From IMG/VR virus record IMGVR_UViG_3300042878_000954, positions 1 through 33,073 of that record: a DNA stretch of 33,073 bases, one strand, 5' to 3'. The translations under genes and the position numbers were made by a program. The notes below the pieces were generated by a model that was given only the letters and a program-made list of their open reading frames with translations, did not search any database and had not been told where the DNA came from. Shown here one piece after another: positions 20,740 to 26,915 of this stretch. The stretch's first letter is position 1. Every line of letters starts with the position of its first letter. The DNA comes from a virus.

Positions 20740-21119
20740 TGGCGGCAAGAGACCACATTGGTGACCAATTCAAGGTAGTCCATCAGAAACTAGGTGAAGG
20801 TGTAGCCGCTAACAGGGGCTGGCATTCTCTAACGCTTCAAGACCCAAAAGAAGGTACAGACCTTGCTCGTGTGTCTTTTGAGCACTACAACGACCCACAT
20901 TCTGAACCATCGTCAAGAATAGACATAGATTACCTAAAGAGCAATGTTGAGGGACAAGGACATGCCCAGCGACTCATGGAGCACATGTACAACCGATACC
21001 CAAAATCACACATTGACTGGGGTTTGACAATCAACCCAACATCCACACACATTGCTTCAAAGTTTGAAGACAAGTACTATGACAGGACTTCATATCAACC
21101 AGAAGAGGGTATGGACTAA
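20739..21119 (+). CDS. GNAT-like acetyltransferase with N-terminal tag
   Basis: The 126-residue product begins MAARDHIGDQF (tag). Its middle has strand RIDIDYLKSNVEGQGHAQRL (60-79), where EGQGHAQRLM matches the GNAT acetyl-CoA loop, followed by a helix and strand. It is the third GNAT-like gene in the block, on low sequence identity. TAATG couples it to the neighbour on each side. Confidence 0.7.
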   Translation: MAARDHIGDQFKVVHQKLGEGVAANRGWHSLTLQDPKEGTDLARVSFEHYNDPHSEPSSRIDIDYLKSNVEGQGHAQRLMEHMYNRYPKSHIDWGLTINPTSTHIASKFEDKYYDRTSYQPEEGMD

Positions 21120-21274
21120 TGCCACGTTTAGACGGACAGCAGTTCAATGACTATGTGTGGATAGACGGTGAGCCTGTCGCCCGACAAGAGATCCACAAGG
21201 CCGCTGGATTCACCAAGCGTGACCCTGAGTACCTGCTAGAGAAGAATAAGCAAAAACAGGAACGGAAGAAGTAA
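21119..21274 (+). CDS. Tagged small protein (MPRLDGQQF type)
   Basis: The 51-residue product opens with MPRLDGQQF, exactly as in the protein at 20470, then VWIDGEPVARQEIHKAAGF and a basic tail (KNKQKQERKK). It may be a minimal tag carrier or a degraded relative of a longer protein. It is coupled by TAATG on both sides. Confidence 0.65.
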   Translation: MPRLDGQQFNDYVWIDGEPVARQEIHKAAGFTKRDPEYLLEKNKQKQERKK

Positions 21275-21528
21275 TGGCGGCGCATGAAGCCATTAACTGG
21301 GACCAACATTACGGTAAAGCATTCCGTATCGCTAAAGCCCCACGTGAGGCAGTGAACGGTCCTGGAGATGATGCATGGTCTATTGTGACTCCAGAGAACG
21401 GTGACTCATGGAACGAGTGGCCTGATGCCTCCCCAGAACACATTGCGTCTGCTAAAAAGAACTGGAGCACCATCCAGTCAGGGATTGCTGACTACAAAAT
21501 GGGTCAAATACGTAGGAGTATGAAGTAA
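21274..21528 (+). CDS. Tagged protein of unknown function (MAAHEAINWDQ type)
   Basis: The 84-residue product begins MAAHEAINWDQHYGKAFRIA; its first eleven residues match the ART-like protein at 22769 (MAAHEGINWDQ) apart from one change. The remaining sequence is short and polar, ending basic (GQIRRSMK). It may be a truncated relative or an independent small effector. Confidence 0.65.
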   Translation: MAAHEAINWDQHYGKAFRIAKAPREAVNGPGDDAWSIVTPENGDSWNEWPDASPEHIASAKKNWSTIQSGIADYKMGQIRRSMK

Positions 21529-21558
21529 CCTCTGCATAATTTTTCGGTGACAACCGTC

Positions 21559-21564
21559 TATAAT
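21559..21564 (+). promoter_or_regulatory. Leaderless -10 element (TATAAT-N6-ATG)
   Basis: A perfect TATAAT lies exactly 6 nt before the ATG at 21571, in a 42-bp gap. No Shine-Dalgarno is seen. Confidence 0.75.
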
Positions 21565-21570
21565 TGACCT

Positions 21571-21930
21571 ATGCAAGATCCTCGCAGACCACTTCCGCCT
21601 CGTGCTAAAGAGCGTGTAACTAACTACACCTCGTTAAGAGGCGACTCAGAGCCTCGTAAGCCTATGGGTAGATATACAGACGACGTAGAGCAGGAAGAAT
21701 ACGGAGACATCTCAATGGGTCCCCGTAATATGGGTCGTATTCGCCCTAATCAGGCTGAATGGGGCGACTATATCCAAGAGGCACAGACCGATTACCTGTC
21801 TGGTATTGCTTCGGGAGAGATTGAACTACCGAAAGTGAAGACCAAAGACGCTAGAAAAGCAGGATTTTCTGGTTTAGGGAACGTTTCTGGCGAAAGAAGG
21901 GCACATATGTCGGAGCAGTTCGGAGAATAA
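21571..21930 (+). CDS. Hypothetical basic protein
   Basis: The 119-residue product is basic and proline-rich at its N-terminus (PRRPLPPRAKERV), with a middle acidic stretch (DDVEQEEYGDIS). It lacks the tag. No family is recognised. Its stop lies 2 nt before the next gene. Confidence 0.63.
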   Translation: MQDPRRPLPPRAKERVTNYTSLRGDSEPRKPMGRYTDDVEQEEYGDISMGPRNMGRIRPNQAEWGDYIQEAQTDYLSGIASGEIELPKVKTKDARKAGFSGLGNVSGERRAHMSEQFGE

Positions 21931-21932
21931 CG

Positions 21933-22769
21933 ATGGCTAAGTACTATTCTGACAAAAATCCTTATGACGGAAACGAACGTTATGAGGAAGTTCACGCAAT
22001 TAGTGACCGTCCTAACGCTAGAGGTATGTACCCACGTGCACAAATGACTGTTAGACATTCAAAAGCCCGTGAGCATGCGAATTTCAAGCAACTAGAAGAC
22101 AACACCGACCTCACCCGAAGCCGAGCACATCAACAAGTCTATGACGAAACAGGCTATGACAGGGGAGAAGTCACAAGGGAACTAGGTGACTCTTACCATA
22201 TGGCAGTATCCGCCGCCCGCCAACTTAACGAATATCGTGATAATTCTACTGATCCCACAGCACAAGAATTTGCAAAGCATTACCGCCGTTACGCTGGGAT
22301 AAATTATGCACAAAACATCAGAGATATTAAAAGAGGAACATCCCAATTCTTTACACCTCAACCTGCAACCACAGAAATACGTGGGGCTTTTGCTCATACA
22401 TCCATGAAAGCCCATATCCCTGTTATGGGAGCGTACTTTCATCAGAAGTATGGTGAACTCACAGCATCTGAAGACCTGTCAGAACATAGTTCACGCATGA
22501 CTGAACATGCCGAAAAACTAGGACTTCCTGTAAAGCGCAGTGAAGATAACCCAGATCTAGACGTTACAAACTCTTACGACTTTAATAATAGCGATATGGT
22601 TGCTTCTGCTACACCGTTTAGTACATCTAGTACTACACGAATCCCTGACGAGACCATGAAATCCGCAAAGCAACACTACAAAGCACTCCGTGGTATTGGT
22701 AAGAGCACCCCTAAGCCGTTGAGTACTCAATTTACCCAGCCTCAACTCCCAGGAATGGAGGACAAGTAA
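21933..22769 (+). CDS. Hypothetical protein with C-terminal proline-rich tail
   Basis: The 278-residue product is not recognised. Residues 1-60 are polar and basic; from about 95 to 145 it is helical (SDSYHMAVSAARQL region, FAKHYRRYAGINYA). A second helical region (155-200) includes HIPVMGAYFHQKY. The tail from about 245 ends STQFTQPQLPGMEDK. Length and lack of tag set it apart from neighbours. It could be a virion or injected protein on context alone. Confidence 0.6.
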   Translation: MAKYYSDKNPYDGNERYEEVHAISDRPNARGMYPRAQMTVRHSKAREHANFKQLEDNTDLTRSRAHQQVYDETGYDRGEVTRELGDSYHMAVSAARQLNEYRDNSTDPTAQEFAKHYRRYAGINYAQNIRDIKRGTSQFFTPQPATTEIRGAFAHTSMKAHIPVMGAYFHQKYGELTASEDLSEHSSRMTEHAEKLGLPVKRSEDNPDLDVTNSYDFNNSDMVASATPFSTSSTTRIPDETMKSAKQHYKALRGIGKSTPKPLSTQFTQPQLPGMEDK

Positions 22770-23287
22770 TGGCGGCGCACGAAGGTATTAACTGGGATCA
22801 GTTTGATGAAAGTTACGAAAAGGGTCATGCTCCATACCTGCAAGGTACTGATGCAGAGGCTGACATGGAGCAGTGGTCACATGGAACCACTAAATGGCCT
22901 AAAACGTATCTACGAGAAGTAAGAGATAGGCGTAGTGAGCCATATCAAAACATGCAACAACATTTAAGGGATGAAGTCAACCTCCCCGATCAGGTGCAGG
23001 TAACCCACAGAGGCAGTGTCCCTAAGGGCGCTAAAGTAAAAAGTGGATCTATAAACCCTAGTTGGACGGGAAGTAACCCAGATAGTGAACTTGGGATACA
23101 TCACTACGGGCAAGACAACAAACTACACATTTACCTAGTTCCCCGTGAACACATTATCGGTGTAGGTCATCCAGGTGAAGACGAAGTATTCTTTGACCAG
23201 GGAAGCCCAAAGAAGAAAGCACCTGCTCCAGGTCTTGGTCAAAAGGGAAGAGCCAAAGCAAGAAACAACTTAAAGCGTCTTAAGTAG
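22769..23287 (+). CDS. ADP-ribosyltransferase-like protein, R-S-E type, with tag
   Basis: The 172-residue product begins MAAHEGINWDQF (tag). Residues 76-82 read VQVTHRG, giving the first ART Arg (R81); PSWTGS near 97-102 could supply the middle Ser/Thr; and GEDEVFF (136-142) has the E-x-E pair (E137, E139) of arginine-specific enzymes, just after HIYLVPREHIIGV. The order R...S...ExE and strand pattern match this fold. The C-terminus is basic (KKKAPAPG, then ARNNLKRLK). Substrate unknown. Confidence 0.65.
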   Translation: MAAHEGINWDQFDESYEKGHAPYLQGTDAEADMEQWSHGTTKWPKTYLREVRDRRSEPYQNMQQHLRDEVNLPDQVQVTHRGSVPKGAKVKSGSINPSWTGSNPDSELGIHHYGQDNKLHIYLVPREHIIGVGHPGEDEVFFDQGSPKKKAPAPGLGQKGRAKARNNLKRLK

Positions 23288-23289
23288 GT

Positions 23290-23295
23290 TAATCT
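23290..23295 (+). promoter_or_regulatory. Leaderless -10 element (TAATCT-N6-ATG)
   Basis: TAATCT is exactly 6 nt before ATG 23302. Confidence 0.55.
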
Positions 23296-23301
23296 CTACT
23301 C

Positions 23302-23943
23302 ATGCTCCCTTTAGAAGCCTTCAAAGACCTCTATAAAGGTAAAACCATCTGGGTCCTAGGTTCTGGTGGCTCATTAGATTTCTTAACACCATCCTTCTTT
23401 GATGACAAGGTATGCGTCGGAGTAAACTTTGTCGGCAAAACGTTCAATCTATTGAACTACTACACGTTTTCGCATTATCACGGCGATTCGTTGGAGATGT
23501 CAGAATGTTCAAACTACGTGTTTGCGCCTAAGAAACAACACGGTAACGCTGAAGAGTGGGTCGGAGACGTACCCGACAACGTTGTGCTGTTTGAAACACA
23601 CACAGGACAGCCTGGAGAGAGTTTTGACCCTTTCGGTAAAGACGACCCAGTAGATGGTCTGATAATCGGCGCATCCAGTATCCACGGCTCTATGCACCTA
23701 GCCGCTTACATGGGAGCCAAGCACATCGTGCTAGTTGGTGCGGACTGTGGCAAGTTGAACGGTAGAGACCGTTTCGGCGCTTATGTTGAAGGTGACAACC
23801 CTTGGGAACTGTACAACAAGCAATTAATTGTTATGAAGCGATGGTTAGCAGAGAGGTTTGGCTGCACCGTGTACTCGCTGAACCCTTTTGTCAATTTCAA
23901 CCTAGAAGGCGTGAACTTCACAGGCACTGCCAACATCAACTAG
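23302..23943 (+). CDS. MptE-like/DUF115-type protein
   Basis: The 213-residue product opens with GKTIWVLGSGGSLDFLTPSF, a nucleotide-binding Gly-rich turn, then VCVGVNFVGKTF, and a C-terminal part GASSIHGSMHLAAYMGAKHI followed by VLVGADCG. This order fits DUF115 proteins (6-hydroxymethylpterin pyrophosphokinase MptE-like), a fold also used by glycan-modifying enzymes. In phages the family often lies near glycosyl- and methyltransferases, and here a methyltransferase lies 2 kb downstream. A sugar-related role is the best guess; it does not carry the tag. Confidence 0.75.
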   Translation: MLPLEAFKDLYKGKTIWVLGSGGSLDFLTPSFFDDKVCVGVNFVGKTFNLLNYYTFSHYHGDSLEMSECSNYVFAPKKQHGNAEEWVGDVPDNVVLFETHTGQPGESFDPFGKDDPVDGLIIGASSIHGSMHLAAYMGAKHIVLVGADCGKLNGRDRFGAYVEGDNPWELYNKQLIVMKRWLAERFGCTVYSLNPFVNFNLEGVNFTGTANIN

Positions 23944-24024
23944 AAACTTAGTTTAACTGCCAACCAACATGTGTACGAAATATACATATGTAATTTTTCG
24001 CTAAATTGGGTAAACAGAGATCGC

Positions 24025-24050
24025 ACTAAATTTGGTACTAAATTTAGTAC
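24025..24050. promoter_or_regulatory. Palindromic operator-like site
   Basis: GTACTAAATTTAGTAC (24035-24050) is a perfect 16-bp palindrome. Its left neighbour ACTAAATTTGGT (24025-24036) is a near copy that overlaps it by two bases. The pair lies 28 bp before a TTGACA box, a position where a dimeric regulator could act. Confidence 0.6.
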
Positions 24051-24077
24051 TAACCACAAATAAACCACTAAAAGGTC

Positions 24078-24105
24078 TTGACAACTCGTATACATCAGTG
24101 ATACT
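24078..24105 (+). promoter_or_regulatory. Sigma70-type promoter, TTGACA-N16-GATACT
   Basis: TTGACA (24078-24083) and GATACT (24100-24105) are 16 bp apart. It precedes the separate leaderless element at 24137 and comes after the palindrome at 24035. Confidence 0.6.
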
Positions 24106-24136
24106 TTGGGGGTGAGCGGGTAATTTTGTTTAGTTG

Positions 24137-24142
24137 TACAAT
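24137..24142 (+). promoter_or_regulatory. Leaderless -10 element (TACAAT-N6-ATG)
   Basis: TACAAT is exactly 6 nt before the ATG at 24149. Confidence 0.6.
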
Positions 24143-24148
24143 CAGTAC

Positions 24149-24379
24149 ATGGCAAAACGCAACGTAAATAAGAACAACCCTGATCCAAGTTCCCCACCGT
24201 CTGCTCCGACTAGTATTTCTGCCGACCGTATTGGTGCATCTGACCAACCAAACCCTACAACTCGCCCTATGCGTCAGGCGGCTTTCCTTGGTGCAGTAGC
24301 AGGTGACTGTGGTTGCCCACGCTGTTCTGGTTACCGTGACATCGCACATATGGTCATGAACCCAGGATCAGAATACTAA
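24149..24379 (+). CDS. Hypothetical small protein with C-terminal CxCxxC site
   Basis: The 76-residue product starts MAKRNVNKNNPD; ATG 24149 fits the leaderless -10 box better than the TTG at 24134. The first half is proline/serine-rich and looks disordered (SSPPSAPTSIS), the second has AGDCGCPRCSGYRDIAHMV with C-x-C-x-x-C, a possible metal site. No family is recognised. Confidence 0.65.
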   Translation: MAKRNVNKNNPDPSSPPSAPTSISADRIGASDQPNPTTRPMRQAAFLGAVAGDCGCPRCSGYRDIAHMVMNPGSEY

Positions 24380-24382
24380 ACT
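24377..24382 (+). promoter_or_regulatory. -10 element, weak (TAAACT-N9-ATG)
   Basis: TAAACT lies 9 nt before the ATG at 24392; spacing is longer than in the other elements of this block, so it is less sure. Confidence 0.4.
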
Positions 24383-24391
24383 AGACAATCA

Positions 24392-25012
24392 ATGTCAGCG
24401 CCACTTAATAACTATCTATTTGGCGAGCATTTTAAAAGAATGCATGGAATGAGTGTTGAAGACGCACTATCTGGCAAAGTTGCCAAAATCAATGACACTC
24501 TATTAACTCCAGAAGAATATGACGATGCATGGTCTGGATCTCGTATCGGAAAAGGTATGCGACCTTTTGCTGAATCTCACGCTGAACTAACACAACCAAC
24601 AGACGTCAGCGCAACTATCCACCAGTTTCAAAGAGAACGTGGGGAACATCTAGTTGGAAACCCTCATCGTGTTGCCGCTGGGTTGCGTGACCTCACACAG
24701 GCTGTGCGTGGTGCTAGTCGTGAAAACGAATCCACTCTGTATCGTGGAGCACGGCGGGCACCTTCACTAGATGTTGGTGAGTCTAAAGACAAGGCTCTGT
24801 CCTTTTCTTCTGATGTGAACGTTGCTCGTTCTTTTGCCGCACCTCGTGGTGGTTCTCGTGGCTCTATCTTTAAAGCCGCTCCAGGTTTAGTACGTGGCGT
24901 ACCCTTGGCTGAGTTAGGCGGTATGCCTAGAACTGTGGGAGAAAAGCGTCGCCCAGAGGCTGAATGGTTGATTGACCCAGCATCGGTTCCTACTGAATGG
25001 CCTAAAAAGTAA
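24392..25012 (+). CDS. ADP-ribosyltransferase, R-S-E type
   Basis: The 206-residue product shows the full R-S-E signature: LYRGAR (R118), LSFSSDVNVARSFA (SFSS at 137-140) and RRPEAEWLI (E189 and E191, ExE). This is the order and spacing of arginine-specific toxin-like ARTs. Residues 1-100 form a helical N-terminal part containing the start MSAPLNNYLFGEHFKRMHGM, a looser version of the tag. It probably modifies a host protein after entry or late in infection. The gene overlaps the Arr-like gene at 25012 (TAATG). Confidence 0.8.
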   Translation: MSAPLNNYLFGEHFKRMHGMSVEDALSGKVAKINDTLLTPEEYDDAWSGSRIGKGMRPFAESHAELTQPTDVSATIHQFQRERGEHLVGNPHRVAAGLRDLTQAVRGASRENESTLYRGARRAPSLDVGESKDKALSFSSDVNVARSFAAPRGGSRGSIFKAAPGLVRGVPLAELGGMPRTVGEKRRPEAEWLIDPASVPTEWPKK

Positions 25013-25356
25013 TGGCTTTAAGTCCAGACCAATTTCCATCAACCTTTTACCATGGTTCAAAATCTCCAGATATGGCAGTTGGTTCGTTTATTGTACCTGC
25101 ACCTCCAACACGAAATCGCTATCACGAAACATGGGCAACTGATAATCCTGATGCGGCACATGCAGAAGCATCAATAAACAGTGAAAATAAACATTTAGAA
25201 AGTCCTGTAAGAATATGGGAAGTAAAACCTATGCGAGGTGGTCAGGATCTCTACGGTCCAACATCTAGTGAACGCCATCCCACTGCAAGAAATTACGCAT
25301 CTCGTCATGGTTGGCGTGTTGTTAGGGAACACCAAGATCAGGGAGGCGCACAATGA
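25012..25356 (+). CDS. ADP-ribosyltransferase-like protein, Arr type, with tag
   Basis: The 114-residue product begins MALSPDQF (tag), then TFYHGSKSPDMAVGSFIVP (11-29), matching the FYHGTK...GD opening of Arr enzymes, ATDNPDAAHAEA in the middle, a strand VRIWEVKPM and a late SSERHPTARNYASRHGW. It is close in length to compact Arr-like proteins. It overlaps the following ParB-like gene by 4 bp. It is a relative of the protein at 20057 by fold but with low identity. Confidence 0.75.
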   Translation: MALSPDQFPSTFYHGSKSPDMAVGSFIVPAPPTRNRYHETWATDNPDAAHAEASINSENKHLESPVRIWEVKPMRGGQDLYGPTSSERHPTARNYASRHGWRVVREHQDQGGAQ

Positions 25357-25721
25357 CTAAAAGGAAGCACGTCCTTAACGAAGCCCAACTGGCTATGTTC
25401 ATTCCTGCACATAAGTTGATGGATATGATCCCACTAGATCAGCCAGAAACGGATAAGCCACAAAAATACAAAGATCTTCCTCAAGTAACTTCTCGTAAAG
25501 TACAAGAAGCAAAAACTGAAGGTTTATACAACGAAATTAAGAGTGAAGGTGTACAAGACCCAATCACAATAGGTCAACACCCTTTCCGTGTTCGTGGTCG
25601 TACTTACGACTACTTTCCTGGAGCCGACTATAAAGGCCCTGTCATTGAAGATGGTCACCACCGCATTGCGGTTGCCAATGACATCAACCCCAACGCAGAA
25701 ATCCCTGTTCAATACGACTAG
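25353..25721 (+). CDS. ParB-like protein, paralog of the gene at 19346
   Basis: The 122-residue product begins MTKRKHVLNEAQLAMFIPAH, a weak tag. Residues 57-70 GLYNEIKSEGVQDP and 100-108 DGHHRIAVA form the ParB-like core, with the intact DGHHR that the paralog at 19346 lacks. The C-terminus ANDINPNAEIPVQYD matches its paralog. Overlap by ATGA couples it to the Arr-like gene, so the two may act together. Confidence 0.75.
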   Translation: MTKRKHVLNEAQLAMFIPAHKLMDMIPLDQPETDKPQKYKDLPQVTSRKVQEAKTEGLYNEIKSEGVQDPITIGQHPFRVRGRTYDYFPGADYKGPVIEDGHHRIAVANDINPNAEIPVQYD

Positions 25722-25724
25722 ACT
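25719..25724 (+). promoter_or_regulatory. Leaderless -10 element (TAGACT-N6-ATG)
   Basis: TAGACT overlaps the stop codon of the preceding gene and is exactly 6 nt before ATG 25731. Confidence 0.6.
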
Positions 25725-25730
25725 TTTGTT

Positions 25731-25904
25731 ATGCCAACATATGCTTATAAATGCGGTAATGACCACCGTCATGAAGAAACCCGTAGTATCTATGACGAAC
25801 AACAAGTAATCAATTGTCCAGACTGCGGTGAGCAGTTACGCCCCGTCTACTTCTCCCCAGCAGTCAATCTGGTCGGTCGTGGATTTTATTCCAACGGAGG
25901 ATGA
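25731..25904 (+). CDS. FmdB-type zinc-ribbon protein
   Basis: The 57-residue product MPTYAYKCGNDHRHEETRSI... then CPDCGEQLRPVYFSP and GRGFYSNGG fits the FmdB/CxxC-SSSS putative regulatory family closely, although the first knuckle is C8-x4-H rather than CxxC. Function of the family is not established, though some members bind zinc. It is the small gene between ParB-like and membrane proteins, with its own leaderless promoter. Confidence 0.8.
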   Translation: MPTYAYKCGNDHRHEETRSIYDEQQVINCPDCGEQLRPVYFSPAVNLVGRGFYSNGG

Positions 25905-25907
25905 ATC

Positions 25908-26117
25908 ATGACCAAATCGGTTATACTTAAACCCCTTATGACTACATTTATCATTGCCGCCATTATCATATTCGCTATTCGTTCATTTCACCGTTTGGTT
26001 ATGCGCTCTGTGGAATCTTATGACTATGTTCCGCACCCTCCCGCAGAAGACCCACATCAAGACACTTACGCATACCTTGGTACCCACACGGACTTCAAGA
26101 GGCGTCATAAAGTCTGA
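25908..26117 (+). CDS. Small single-pass membrane protein
   Basis: The 69-residue product has a hydrophobic segment (TTFIIAAIIIFAI, about 12-24) followed by a basic stretch and a soluble Pro/Asp tail. GGAGG lies 8-9 nt before the ATG. Topology by the positive-inside rule puts the tail in the cytoplasm. No family is recognised. Confidence 0.68.
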   Translation: MTKSVILKPLMTTFIIAAIIIFAIRSFHRLVMRSVESYDYVPHPPAEDPHQDTYAYLGTHTDFKRRHKV

Positions 26118-26128
26118 CCGTCTGTAAG

Positions 26129-26158
26129 TTAGTTGTTTTTAAACTAATCTTTATTTTT
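26129..26158. terminator. Weak bidirectional terminator between convergent genes
   Basis: TTAGTT/AACTAA (26129-26134 with 26142-26147) forms an AT-rich 6-bp stem, followed by TTTATTTTT on the plus strand. It lies where the plus-strand membrane protein gene and the minus-strand methyltransferase gene converge. The stem is weak, so termination may be partial. Confidence 0.4.
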
Positions 26159-26719
26159 AAACCTAAAGGCTAGTTGCCAATCGTCAATACCAATCGTGTG
26201 CCAAATCAAATCTGGAACGTACTTATCTTTCCATGAGTTGTTTTTAGGTATCTCATGGATAACATTTTCTATATCTACAAACTTTAAGTCTCTAAGTAAC
26301 GTCTCTACACGCTTCTCATGAGCATTCCAATGATGTGGTGCGTTATCCCACCATGGGTTATCTCCGATATCGTCTGGCTTCATATGTTGGTGCTCCAACA
26401 CCGCCTCAACTAACCACCATGGTATTTTTCCTTCATGCCACAACTTGATGGACTTGTAAGCATCAGGACAAACAATGAGCATTGGAGCGCCTGGTTTAGC
26501 CACACGAGACATATCTTTAAGGAATGCAGGAACCTCTGCCCACGCAATATGTTCTAAAACATGACTCATCAGTACAGCGTCAAAGGTGTTTTCTTCAAAC
26601 GGGTATGGTTCACCTGGCTTAAGAAGCACGTCGGGGCGTGTCTCCTCATTTTGCCAAACGTCAGTATTTACCCAACCAGCGGCATAATGGGTGCCGCACC
26701 CTGCATTTAAGAGTTTCAT
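26144..26719 (-). CDS. Class I SAM-dependent methyltransferase
   Basis: The 191-residue product has motif I LLNAGCGTHYAAGWVNTDV (3-21), motif II region EENTFDAVLMSHVLEHI, and a post-motif segment APMLIVCPDAYK. This is the methyltransferase_11 layout used for sugars, small molecules or proteins rather than the DNA-methylase motif DPPY. It is the only minus-strand gene in this block, which points to separate regulation or late gain. With the glycosyltransferase and the DUF115-like protein it may belong to a glycan-modifying set. Confidence 0.82.
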   Translation of the reverse strand: MKLLNAGCGTHYAAGWVNTDVWQNEETRPDVLLKPGEPYPFEENTFDAVLMSHVLEHIAWAEVPAFLKDMSRVAKPGAPMLIVCPDAYKSIKLWHEGKIPWWLVEAVLEHQHMKPDDIGDNPWWDNAPHHWNAHEKRVETLLRDLKFVDIENVIHEIPKNNSWKDKYVPDLIWHTIGIDDWQLAFRFKNKD

Positions 26720-26724
26720 TGATG

Positions 26725-26731
26725 TAAACTA
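26725..26731. promoter_or_regulatory. Bidirectional overlapping -10 elements
   Basis: On the plus strand TAAACT (26725-26730) is 6 nt before GTG 26737. On the minus strand TAGTTT (26731-26726) is 6 nt before ATG 26719. The two boxes share five base pairs, so polymerase can occupy only one direction at a time. Confidence 0.65.
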
Positions 26732-26736
26732 TACAT

Positions 26737-26895
26737 GTGATTGTTACTTACCCGATTCATACCCCTGGAATGCAGGATGCCATTGATCAAGCAATGCGTC
26801 TCGCCAAGGCTCATGGCTACAAATCGTCTGTTTTATTAAACATTCGGTCTGTAGGAGTAGGTGCATGGGAAGTAAAACTTCAAGTACTGAAGTAG
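26737..26895 (+). CDS. Small hypothetical protein (GTG start)
   Basis: The 52-residue product reads MIVTYPIHTPGMQDAIDQAM and ends WEVKLQVLK. It has a strand-helix-strand-strand pattern with a Gly-rich turn (RSVGVGAWEV), consistent with a small alpha-beta protein. GTG is supported by the leaderless -10 element. No family is recognised. Confidence 0.65.
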   Translation: MIVTYPIHTPGMQDAIDQAMRLAKAHGYKSSVLLNIRSVGVGAWEVKLQVLK

Positions 26896-26904
26896 AACTT
26901 GGAT

Positions 26905-26910
26905 TAAAAT
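26905..26910 (+). promoter_or_regulatory. Leaderless -10 element (TAAAAT-N5-ATG)
   Basis: TAAAAT is 5 nt before ATG 26916, one less than in the other elements; no ribosome binding site is seen. Confidence 0.55.
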
Positions 26911-26915
26911 AGATC

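Noticed and set aside
22710-22769. QPQLPGM, QLPLDY and QPELPF ends of two proteins read as sliding-clamp binding motifs
   Set aside because: They resemble QxxL(F) motifs only loosely and occur in Pro-rich tails where chance matches are common.
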